Of a DNA stretch of 64,000 bases, positions 44,410 to 52,328 are shown one piece after another. Positions within the stretch are counted from its first letter, which is position 1. Every line of letters starts with the position of its first letter. The stretch spans positions 58,169-122,168 of the forward strand of contig CAZVFU010000001.1 in the NCBI GenBank assembly GCA_964626595.1. Direction: 5' to 3'. This DNA is from JAWLFI01 sp964626595 (GTDB lineage: Bacteria; Bacteroidota; Bacteroidia; Chitinophagales; Saprospiraceae). Both the position numbers and the translations under genes were made by a program. The notes below the pieces were generated by a model, which was given only the letters and a program-made list of their open reading frames with translations, did not search any database and was not told the origin of the DNA.

Positions 44410-45027
44410 ATGAAGCTAAATAGAATAACTCAGTGGGTGGTATGGATTACATTAGTCGGATTATTCGCATGTAATCGCCAGTCTACTTCATCTATGGTAG
44501 ATTCAAAGAATTCAGATCGTTCGCTTGAAAAGGCCGAATTACCGACAGGGGTAAAAATGGAATCAAGTGGCAACGCTGATCAGCCCGATGACTTGAACCC
44601 CAACCCCATGCGAAATCCTTTTGTTACCGATCCCGACACGGTTATTCATTTGGAAAAGTCATCCTGCTATGGGAGCTGTCCAGTTTACACTGCCACGATT
44701 TTAGCTGATGGACAGGTGTTTTATGAAGGAAAGCGACATGTTCAAAAGATTGGCGGCTACACGGCTAAAATGCAAAAAAAGGATATTCAATCTATTGATC
44801 GAATGCTATTAGCCATAGATTTTTTTCAGATGGAAGGTCGTTATCCTGAGAATGATAAAGAAATCATTTTGGATATGCCCTGGATTTATGTCTTCAGTGA
44901 ATACCAAAAAAGACGAAAGCGCATTGCGATTAATAATGGAGCCCCGCAGGAGTTAATGCAGTTCATTGATGAAGTAGACCGCAAATTAGATCAACTTAGC
45001 TGGAAGCGTGAGGGAATAAAAGATTGA
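44410..45027 (+). CDS. DUF6438-type lipoprotein
   Basis: 205 residues. Lipoprotein signal WVVWITLVGLFAC with the acylated Cys at about residue 21, then a polar linker (about 22-70). The globular part starts DTVIHLEKSSCYGSCPVYTATILADGQVFYEG, whose two Cys spaced CYGSC, followed by YxAxIxxDGxVxYxG, is the pattern I recall for DUF6438. No enzyme function is known. It follows yidC by 2 nt and precedes gpsA by 3 nt, so it is co-transcribed with both. Confidence 0.75.
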   Translation: MKLNRITQWVVWITLVGLFACNRQSTSSMVDSKNSDRSLEKAELPTGVKMESSGNADQPDDLNPNPMRNPFVTDPDTVIHLEKSSCYGSCPVYTATILADGQVFYEGKRHVQKIGGYTAKMQKKDIQSIDRMLLAIDFFQMEGRYPENDKEIILDMPWIYVFSEYQKRRKRIAINNGAPQELMQFIDEVDRKLDQLSWKREGIKD

Positions 45028-45030
45028 GAT

Positions 45031-46071
45031 ATGGCTGAGCACTTCCCTCCAGGTGTAATAGGTGCAGGAAGCTTTGGGTTGACAATAGCCATGCTATTAG
45101 CAAAAAAGCAAGATGTTCTGGTTTACGTTCGGTCTGAAGACCAAGCGGTGGAGATGAATCAATTCCATGAAATTAGAGGCACCCGCTTTTCGAATAAAAT
45201 TAAGGCGACCTCTGATATTTCTGAATTTTGCAATCGTGTCCGTTTAATTTTTCCAGCTGTTCCTTCGAAGAATTTTTGTTCTATGATTAGTGACTTTAGT
45301 CCTTTCTTGCGTCCATATCATATGATGATTCATTGCACAAAGGGTTTTGATGTCAAGGAAAATAACCAGGAGGGAGAGGATGAAAAATCTATTTCAGGCC
45401 CAAAAATTCGAACCATGAGCGAGGTGATTTTGGAGGAGTCAGTAGTTCGAAGGGTGGGGTGTTTAGCGGGCCCCAACCTGGCTAAAGAGATTCAGGAAGG
45501 CTACCCTACAGCATCAGTTATTGCAAGCCCATACGACGAGTTAATCGAAATGGGGCAACAGGCACTAATCAGCGACTCTTTCTTTGTTTTTGGATCTCAT
45601 GATATGAGAGGGGCAGAATTAGCCGGAGCATTGAAAAATATCATTGCTTTAGGCACGGGGATGTTAGATGGACGGTCAATGGGGAAAAACATACAAGCTA
45701 TGTTGATCACAAGGGGGTTACGGGAAATGATATATCTTGGAAAAGCTGTTGGTTCTGACAGCCGCGCTTTCTTAGGAACAGCGGGAATTGGTGACCTCAT
45801 AGCCACAGCAACCAGTTCCAAGAGTCGCAACTATTCTGTCGGTTTTCGACTGGGACAAGGGGAAGGTTTAGATACAATTCTTTCTGACATGGAAGAAGTA
45901 GCGGAGGGTGTCAGGACATTGAAAATTGCAAAGATACTGGCAGAAAGGTATTCCGTACAAGTACCAATTATAAATGTCCTTCACAAAGTTGTTTTTGAAG
46001 GTTTTGATATTTCTCGAGCTATAAACTACCTTATGAGATATCCTTTTGCACCGGATGTAGATTTCCTGTGA
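45031..46071 (+). CDS. gpsA: NAD(P)H-dependent glycerol-3-phosphate dehydrogenase GpsA
   Basis: Cytoplasmic enzyme reducing dihydroxyacetone phosphate to sn-glycerol-3-phosphate for phospholipid synthesis. 346 residues. Rossmann start GVIGAGSFGLTIAMLLA (about 8-24), LIFPAVPSKNF, CTKGFD, the SGPNLAKEI-type stretch CLAGPNLAKEIQEGYPTA (about 146-163), the catalytic Lys region LAGALKNIIALGTGMLDG (about 193-210) and GIGDLIATATSSKSRN (about 250-265) all fit. The stop overlaps the next start (ATGA-type at 46068). Confidence 0.93.
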   Translation: MAEHFPPGVIGAGSFGLTIAMLLAKKQDVLVYVRSEDQAVEMNQFHEIRGTRFSNKIKATSDISEFCNRVRLIFPAVPSKNFCSMISDFSPFLRPYHMMIHCTKGFDVKENNQEGEDEKSISGPKIRTMSEVILEESVVRRVGCLAGPNLAKEIQEGYPTASVIASPYDELIEMGQQALISDSFFVFGSHDMRGAELAGALKNIIALGTGMLDGRSMGKNIQAMLITRGLREMIYLGKAVGSDSRAFLGTAGIGDLIATATSSKSRNYSVGFRLGQGEGLDTILSDMEEVAEGVRTLKIAKILAERYSVQVPIINVLHKVVFEGFDISRAINYLMRYPFAPDVDFL

Positions 46072-47051
46072 TGAAAAAATTTAATGACGTCAACCGAATC
46101 AAAAAGTATCGACCACCATTTTGGCTTCGAAATGGGCATATTCATACCATTTTCGCTTCTAAATTCCTGAAAACAGATTTTGTACCTTATTATCGTGAGC
46201 GTTGGGACACTCCTGATGGAGACTTTATTGATGTGGACTTATTACAAGGCGAAAATAAAAAGGTGCTCATAATAGGTCATGGTCTGGAAGGAAGCAGTGA
46301 AAGACCTTACATTCAAACTGCGGCACGCTTTTTTTTTGAAAGAGACTGGGATGTTATTGCCTGGAACAGTCGTTCTTGCTCCGGAGAAATGAATTTGAGA
46401 CCAAAGTTGTACTCTCATGGTGATACAGCCGATCTCGATTTTGTAGTTTCAAGGGCAACCGAAATGGACTATAAACAAATAGCTCTCGTTGGATTTTCGA
46501 TGGGTGGAGCTATTATTTTGAATGGATTGGGTAGGCACGGAAGCCAGGTAAAGGGGCCCATTGTTGCGGCTGTCGCAATCTCTGCACCTTGTGATATTCG
46601 GGCTGCGTCTCAAAATCTTGAAAAGGGGTTTAAGAAATTATATGGCAAATACTTTCTCGATAAACTGAAAGAAAAGGTTAAGCGAAAAGCCGCACAGTTT
46701 CCCGGGTTTTTGGACACTCATGGAATAGATGACATCAAGAGGTGGCGTGAATTTGATGAGCGTTTTTCTGCTCCTTTAAATGGCTTGTCCGGTGCGGACT
46801 CTTTTTATGAGTTTTCTTCCGCAAATGAGCGCTTGGATCAAATCAGAATTCCTACTCTAATCATAAATGCTCTAGATGACCCTATTTTAAGTGACCAGGA
46901 TTATCCACGGAAAGGCATCAAATCCAATAAATACTTACATGGTTATTTTCCTAAATTTGGAGGTCATGTAGGCTTTCTTCAATATCCCATTGATGGGCCC
47001 TCACATGCTGAGCAGGCTGCTCTTCAATTTATTTCTCAATTTTTAGATTAA
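46068..47051 (+). CDS. Alpha/beta hydrolase, YheT-like
   Basis: 327-residue serine hydrolase. Oxyanion HGLEGSSERPY (about 66-76), nucleophile Ser in VGFSMGGAI (about 143-151), acid in INALDDPIL (about 263-271) and His in FGGHVGFL (about 298-305). The start YRPPFWLRNGHIHTIFAS is characteristic of the YheT/ABHD1-3 group of lipid or ester hydrolases. Translationally coupled to gpsA (4-nt overlap), so a role in lipid metabolism is suggested but not shown. Confidence 0.88.
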   Translation: MMKKFNDVNRIKKYRPPFWLRNGHIHTIFASKFLKTDFVPYYRERWDTPDGDFIDVDLLQGENKKVLIIGHGLEGSSERPYIQTAARFFFERDWDVIAWNSRSCSGEMNLRPKLYSHGDTADLDFVVSRATEMDYKQIALVGFSMGGAIILNGLGRHGSQVKGPIVAAVAISAPCDIRAASQNLEKGFKKLYGKYFLDKLKEKVKRKAAQFPGFLDTHGIDDIKRWREFDERFSAPLNGLSGADSFYEFSSANERLDQIRIPTLIINALDDPILSDQDYPRKGIKSNKYLHGYFPKFGGHVGFLQYPIDGPSHAEQAALQFISQFLD

Positions 47052-47197
47052 GTTATGTATATTAATGCGTGTACTTGAAAAACAGAAGTCTGACGAATAT
47101 ATTCAGCAATCTATATAAAATATAGGCTTTTTTTCCGATTAGGCCTTTATTTTAGTGACAATTTGAACATTTAGATCAAATGGAATAAAAAATTGAT

Positions 47198-48181
47198 ATG
47201 AGCTACCCTCAACCGATCGATAAAAATTTTAAGCGAAAGCCATATTATAAGCGGCCTGATGGTGTCATAGGGACAGTGTTTCTGCTTCTCCTTTTAGGAG
47301 CCGGTATTTATGGCTTATATCGTGTTATGCCCGCTTTGGTTGAATTGGCTGAAAATGCGTTGTATCTCACGCTCATGCTTTTGGTTTTAGCGGCTCTTCT
47401 TTACGTTATTTTCGATCCTCGAATGCGCACTTTGGTAGGCTACATGTATAAAAGTATAATGCGGTCAATTACAAGTTGGTTTATCACAATTGACCCTATT
47501 GGTATTCTGAAAAATTACGTCCGTGACTTAGAGAAAAATCTAAGTCAAATGAGCGACCAAATAGGTAACGTGCAAGGGCAGCTTCATAAATTGACAACCT
47601 TGATAGATCAGAATGAAGGTGAAGTCAATAACCAATTGGCTTTGGCCAGTAAGGCGAAAGAAAAGGAAATGGATAAGCAAATGGTCCTCGCCTCGCGAAA
47701 AGCGGCGCGTTTAAAAGATAGTAACGAGAAGTATAAAAATCTTAAGAAGAAACTTGAGATATTACAACGGGTTTTGAATAAAATGTATAGTAATTCCGAA
47801 ATATTATTAGAGGACACAAGGGATCAAATAAAAGTGAAGGAGGAGGAGCGAAAAGCAATTCGCGCTTCCCATAGTGCGATGCAATCTGCCATGAATGTTA
47901 TTCAGGGGGATAGTGATAAAAAGGTCATGTTTGATGAGGCTATTGAAGTCATTGCTGATGATGTAGCTCACAAGGTGGGAGAGATGGAGCGCTTCATGGA
48001 ACTTTCAAGTGGAATAATGGATAGTGTGGATTTGCAGCAAGGTGTATTTGAGGATCAGGGATTGAAAATGTTGGAACAATGGGAGAAGGAATCTTCTCTT
48101 ATGTTTTTAGATGAGACTGAAAGTCCTACTCCCGATAAGGAAGAATCTGAGAGTAGTGAGAGCCCGTCAAAGTCTGGGTAA
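47198..48181 (+). CDS. Two-TM coiled-coil protein, PspA-like layout, paralogue 2
   Basis: 327 residues, same layout as the gene at 30137: basic start (NFKRKPYYKRPDGV), two membrane helices (about 23-46 and 56-74), linker SITSWFITIDPIGILKNYVRDL (about 88-109), and a long coiled coil (about 105-300). The late segments AIRASHSAMQSAMNVI and VIADDVAHKVGEMERFMEL correspond to AIQTSHSAMEAAMELL and DIADDVSRKVGEMEHYMKL of paralogue 1. Ends in a Ser/Glu-rich tail. 146 nt after the hydrolase gene. Soluble part resembles PspA/IM30 in helix order; function not known. Confidence 0.8.
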   Translation: MSYPQPIDKNFKRKPYYKRPDGVIGTVFLLLLLGAGIYGLYRVMPALVELAENALYLTLMLLVLAALLYVIFDPRMRTLVGYMYKSIMRSITSWFITIDPIGILKNYVRDLEKNLSQMSDQIGNVQGQLHKLTTLIDQNEGEVNNQLALASKAKEKEMDKQMVLASRKAARLKDSNEKYKNLKKKLEILQRVLNKMYSNSEILLEDTRDQIKVKEEERKAIRASHSAMQSAMNVIQGDSDKKVMFDEAIEVIADDVAHKVGEMERFMELSSGIMDSVDLQQGVFEDQGLKMLEQWEKESSLMFLDETESPTPDKEESESSESPSKSG

Positions 48182-48231
48182 ACGAAGTCGAAAAGTTATC
48201 CTTTCAGTCTTACCATCAATGTGATTTATGT

Positions 48232-48239
48232 TATATTTG
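48232..48239 (+). promoter_or_regulatory. -7 box immediately before the GAPDH gene
   Basis: TATATTTG, exact TAnnTTTG. The transcript would begin near 48244, only about 7 nt before ATG 48251 (or 16 before ATG 48260), and it rules out the upstream start at 48221. Confidence 0.5.
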
Positions 48240-48250
48240 AACAAATTAAT

Positions 48251-49720
48251 ATGAGCGACATGAGTCAAACCAAAGAACTACAAACCAAGAGAGATAATGA
48301 GCTTTCTGATTGGAGAAAGCAGGAACAGTCTGCCTTGGAATTACTTAAAATAGTTGGCGATTTACGCTTCGATAAAGGCATAGAATTGGTTTTATTTCGA
48401 AGAGATATTTATGATTCAAGACCCAGCGAAGTACTGCATGACCACAAAATTGCTCGAAATTATATTGATCAGGATATCTCGATCTCAACGACTTTAGCTA
48501 TTGCCAGAGAGATTCGCAGCCGAAAAGACTTGAACCCAGTAAAAATAGATATCGGGAAGATGGCGGCAGAGCTTGAATCAAATCCCAATTTGCAACTTGG
48601 AGATTTTGTCGAAGACTGCATTAATAATTTAGCCGGCGACTCAGGTAAATCAATAGAAGCTAGGGATGTTGTCCTTTACGGTTTCGGTCGCATTGGTCGC
48701 CTTCTTGCACGTAGAATTATTTCTACGACTGGGCGAGGAGATCAACTCTTGCTTAAAGCCATCGTTTTGCGCGGCAAGATGAAAAGTGTGGAAGAAGAGT
48801 TAGAAAAGCGTGCTGCTTTGTTACTTTCTGATTCCGTTCATGGTGATTTCCAGGGGACGGTAACTGTGGATAGTGAAAACTCCTCTATAATTGTAAATGG
48901 GAACCACATCAATTTTATCTTTTCGGATCGACCGGATACAATCGATTACAATGATTATGGAATTAGGGATGCTGTTCTTATCGATAATACGGGGGTCTGG
49001 CGAGATAAAGAAGGGTTGAGTCAACACCTCAGACCTGGAATTTCTCATGTAATCCTTACTGCTCCGGGGAAAGATATTGTAAATATTGTCTATGGAGCTA
49101 ACCAGGACCAGTCTGACACTGAAAATATAGTAAGTGCCGCATCTTGTACTACAAATGCAATTGTTCCCATCATTAAAACTGTTGATGGTGCCTTCGGCAT
49201 AGAGAAAGGTCATATTGAAACCATCCATGCCTATACGAGCGATCAGAATTTATTGGATAATTTTCACAAAAAACCGAGAAGAGGTCGTGCAGCTGCATTA
49301 AACATGGTCTTGACGACAACAGGAGCAGCCAAAGCTGTATCTAGAGTTTTACCTCATTTGAAGGGTGTATTAACCGGCAATGCTGTTCGCGTGCCTACCC
49401 CTAATGTCTCATTAGCGATCATGAACTTTCATTTAAAAGGTCAAACCAACTTAAAAGAGCTGAATCATTTGTTGAGAGATGCATCATTGGAAGGGGACTT
49501 TATGGAACAAATTCATTATTCGACTGATACGGAGTACGTTTCGACCAGCGCAGTAGGTATGACGAGTACTTCAGTTGTCGACAGTCCTAGTAATATTGTA
49601 TCTGAGGATGGAAAGTCCGCTATGGTCTACGCCTGGTATGACAATGAATTTGGCTATTGCTGTCAAGTCGTTCGATTGGCAAAACATATCGCTAAGGTTC
49701 GCAGACCCCGTTTTTACTAG
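48251..49720 (+). CDS. Glyceraldehyde-3-phosphate dehydrogenase with long N-terminal extension
   Basis: 489 residues from ATG 48251 (ATG 48260 also possible). Residues 1-140 are an extra helical domain not found in classical 330-residue GAPDH. The Rossmann start is VVLYGFGRIGR (about 140-150), then DSVHGDF, the nucleophile Cys299 in SAASCTTNAIVP, the His in HAYTSDQN (about 326), and NAVRVPTPNVSLAIMNF. Where NAD-dependent enzymes have an Asp after the second strand (usual IND), this one has VLRGK, so NADP or mixed use is plausible. Long GAPDHs of this kind occur in several Gram-negative groups. Monocistronic. Confidence 0.9.
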   Translation: MSDMSQTKELQTKRDNELSDWRKQEQSALELLKIVGDLRFDKGIELVLFRRDIYDSRPSEVLHDHKIARNYIDQDISISTTLAIAREIRSRKDLNPVKIDIGKMAAELESNPNLQLGDFVEDCINNLAGDSGKSIEARDVVLYGFGRIGRLLARRIISTTGRGDQLLLKAIVLRGKMKSVEEELEKRAALLLSDSVHGDFQGTVTVDSENSSIIVNGNHINFIFSDRPDTIDYNDYGIRDAVLIDNTGVWRDKEGLSQHLRPGISHVILTAPGKDIVNIVYGANQDQSDTENIVSAASCTTNAIVPIIKTVDGAFGIEKGHIETIHAYTSDQNLLDNFHKKPRRGRAAALNMVLTTTGAAKAVSRVLPHLKGVLTGNAVRVPTPNVSLAIMNFHLKGQTNLKELNHLLRDASLEGDFMEQIHYSTDTEYVSTSAVGMTSTSVVDSPSNIVSEDGKSAMVYAWYDNEFGYCCQVVRLAKHIAKVRRPRFY

Positions 49721-49801
49721 AATCCGGTATAGTGAACATTCCCAACTTAATTGTATTACATGTTCACTTAATTTGAATACTTTATGTACCAGGATGAAAA
49801 A

Positions 49802-51394
49802 ATGAATTCGTTTTGGCCTTGGCAGCCTTTAATTTTAATGTCTGTATTAGTTTTTGGCATTATCATGGGAGGGACATTGAATATTCATGATTCTCAAAGT
49901 GATGAATCATCAGATACATCTAAAGGCCATCTGATTCGATCAAAGTCTGATCATTATAAACTAGTTGAGGCTCTCAGGTACATTGAAGCTCAGTATGTCG
50001 AGGATGTGAACTCCGAAGCACTCATGGATATAGCTTTAAACGCTATAATGGACAGTCTGGACCCACATTCTTTTTACATCTCTAAAAAAGAGTTGCAAGA
50101 TGTCAATGAGAGAACCCGGGGCGATTTTGAGGGAATTGGGGTAGAGTATGTAAGAATTGAAGATACAGTCGTGGTAATAAGTGTAGTAGAGGAAGGCCCG
50201 GCAAAAAAAGCAGGTATTCGCTCTGGAGATATGATATTGCGGGCAAATGGGGTCGACTTATCCTCTATCATGAGTACAGACAGTATTCGCAACCTGATAA
50301 AAGGTCCTTCCGGGTCTGAAATTGAATTGGGGGTTTTACATCCGAGGGCTGAAAAGACTGTGAATTACAATGTTCAGCGGAGTAAGATTCCTTACCACAG
50401 TGTGGAGTATTCAGGACAAATTGATTCCAATATTGCCTTCATCAAGCTGAGTCACTTTAATGGAAATGCGTATAAAGAATTCATGAATGCATTGGAAAAT
50501 CTGTCTGACGGTTATCGAATTGAAAACCTTATCATTGACCTAAGAGATAATCCCGGAGGCTATTTATCAGAGGTAGTGAAAATTCTCAGTCAGTTGTTTG
50601 AAGAACGCGACCGACTTCTCGTGTATACAAAAAATAGAAATGGAGTTCAAAAGGAATATAAGAGCACCGGAAAGAGTTTTTATTCGATTGGGAACATTGC
50701 TGTCTTAGTCAATTCTAACTCAGCCTCTGCTTCTGAAATTTTGGCCGGGGCTATACAAGATTGGGAAAGGGGTATTGTGTTTGGCCAAAGAACGTACGGG
50801 AAAGGGTTAGTTCAGGAACAATTTAATCTTGGGGATGGGTCGGCTTTGAGGTTGACAACAGCAAAATACCTCACCCCAAGCGGACGAATGATTCAAAGGC
50901 CCTACGGAGATGGTGATTACGGCAACAGTTACAATCGTCGATATAATAATGGTGAATTTTTCTCGAAGGACAGTATTGCCAATTTAGACTCTAGCTCTTT
51001 TCAAACACAGTATGGAACCCCCATACTAAGTGGTGAGGGTATAATACCCGATGTTTTCATCCCTTTAGACTCTTTTCTTTTCTCAGATTGCTATTTGTGG
51101 TCAAGTGGCTTTTTACAATCCTTTGTATACAATTACGTGTATGGCGATAATAGTAAAGATTCAAATCTTAATGTCTCAGATTTGCTCAAATCCTGGTCAA
51201 ACTTTTTAGATGAGCAAGCCGAATTTGAAAATTACTGCTCAGACTCCAATAATAACCAAGAGGAATTTGCGCAAACATTGATATATCATTACTATTTATA
51301 TAATGATGACCGCGAAAATGCCTTTTCAGAAATGTTGGCTCGCGACAAGAGTATTCATCGTATTCTGGCCGTATGGGATGAACATGAGGACTAA
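49802..51394 (+). CDS. S41 family C-terminal processing peptidase
   Basis: 530 residues from ATG 49802 (MNSFWPWQPLILM); ATG 49784 would add six residues. N-terminal membrane helix (about 8-25), helical region, PDZ domain (about 85-170; GIGVEYVRIEDTVVVISVVEEGPAKKAGIRSGD), and the S41 core with the Ser in VNSNSASASEILAGAIQD and Lys in RTYGKGLVQEQFN, a Ser-Lys dyad. It cleaves periplasmic proteins near their C-termini. The last 150 residues are a poorly conserved helical tail. Single gene, convergent with the YrdC-like gene. Confidence 0.92.
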   Translation: MNSFWPWQPLILMSVLVFGIIMGGTLNIHDSQSDESSDTSKGHLIRSKSDHYKLVEALRYIEAQYVEDVNSEALMDIALNAIMDSLDPHSFYISKKELQDVNERTRGDFEGIGVEYVRIEDTVVVISVVEEGPAKKAGIRSGDMILRANGVDLSSIMSTDSIRNLIKGPSGSEIELGVLHPRAEKTVNYNVQRSKIPYHSVEYSGQIDSNIAFIKLSHFNGNAYKEFMNALENLSDGYRIENLIIDLRDNPGGYLSEVVKILSQLFEERDRLLVYTKNRNGVQKEYKSTGKSFYSIGNIAVLVNSNSASASEILAGAIQDWERGIVFGQRTYGKGLVQEQFNLGDGSALRLTTAKYLTPSGRMIQRPYGDGDYGNSYNRRYNNGEFFSKDSIANLDSSSFQTQYGTPILSGEGIIPDVFIPLDSFLFSDCYLWSSGFLQSFVYNYVYGDNSKDSNLNVSDLLKSWSNFLDEQAEFENYCSDSNNNQEEFAQTLIYHYYLYNDDRENAFSEMLARDKSIHRILAVWDEHED

Positions 51395-51557
51395 CTTTTG
51401 GTTAAACACGTTGAACGAATTAAGATTTCTGGATGGCTTAGTTTAATTATTTCCTTCTGATAAAAAATGCTAAACCAAAATCGGAGTCGCCGTGCATTCT
51501 GAAGATGGAATTTGCACATCAAACCTCAGTGTTTTTTGCCCTGCTTCATATTTCCAT

Positions 51558-52139
51558 TCAATTTTTTGGAAACAGAAGACCTCCGTCAGTTTTTACTCTT
51601 GCGATGACCGGCGGTTTTCCAACATCCGGCTGACTGAATAGGTGACCACTTGGATGATAGATGAAATCGGAGTTTTCTTTTATTTTAGACTGAATCATAT
51701 CGATAGTAGTAGCATAAGAATTAAGACTTGTTTTGAGAGGTTTATAAATAAGGGGATGATTGAGGATGTTAATCATTTTTTTTATCCTTTTATCCTGCAC
51801 CATACAAATAGCTGCAAAACCATTATGATCTAGAAGATGGGATGGCAGCATTTTAATCTCCCTAAATAATAAGGTGATGGGGCGGTGGTGAAAGGAGAGG
51901 AGCGTTTCTACTCTCGGGTGCAGTTGGTAAATGTATTTTTTTAACCTGGGTATAGAATCGACAAGAATAGTAGTGGGCTCATTAGATTGCTCTTTTGTTA
52001 TCAGCTGTAGGTTTTGATACCCTTTACTGGAGAATGCTGAACTGCTAATAGCCCATGTTGTATCAGTCGGATGAAGAAAAACTGCACCGGACTGAACTTT
52101 CAATATCCACTTTTCATCAACTTTTTTATAAATTTTCAT
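51558..52139 (-). CDS. Degenerate YrdC/Sua5-like protein
   Basis: 193 residues. The start GAVFLHPTDTTWAISSSAFS (about 18-37) matches the opening of YrdC/Sua5 (usual PTDTVYGLG), and HRPITLLF (about 85-92) matches the PxPxTxxL strand. The RNA/ATP-binding KxR motif is replaced by LITKEQSNEP, and the usual SAN motif reads TSLN (about 137-140). So the fold is likely present but threonylcarbamoyl-AMP synthesis is doubtful. Flanking codons look intact, no frameshift. It may be a paralogue with another ligand; the true TsaC is expected elsewhere. Confidence 0.65.
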   Translation of the reverse strand: MKIYKKVDEKWILKVQSGAVFLHPTDTTWAISSSAFSSKGYQNLQLITKEQSNEPTTILVDSIPRLKKYIYQLHPRVETLLSFHHRPITLLFREIKMLPSHLLDHNGFAAICMVQDKRIKKMINILNHPLIYKPLKTSLNSYATTIDMIQSKIKENSDFIYHPSGHLFSQPDVGKPPVIARVKTDGGLLFPKN

Positions 52140-52328
52140 AATAAAAACTTTCTCGTCGGTAAGGAAAACTGAATTTTGAAATTTTAAAGTATGTGAAAAT
52201 AATTTTTGTTAAATCTTGAGCCAATTTGACATTTCAATAATTATACATTGTCATTGAGATGCAAAACAGGTGAGATTCTTTTTTTTGCTTCACTTTTTTA
52301 CATCAATTCCCATTATATTTCCGTTTAT

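Noticed and set aside
47052..47197. Possible terminator at AGGC...GCCT near 47124-47150
   Set aside because: Only four base pairs with a long loop; too weak to call.
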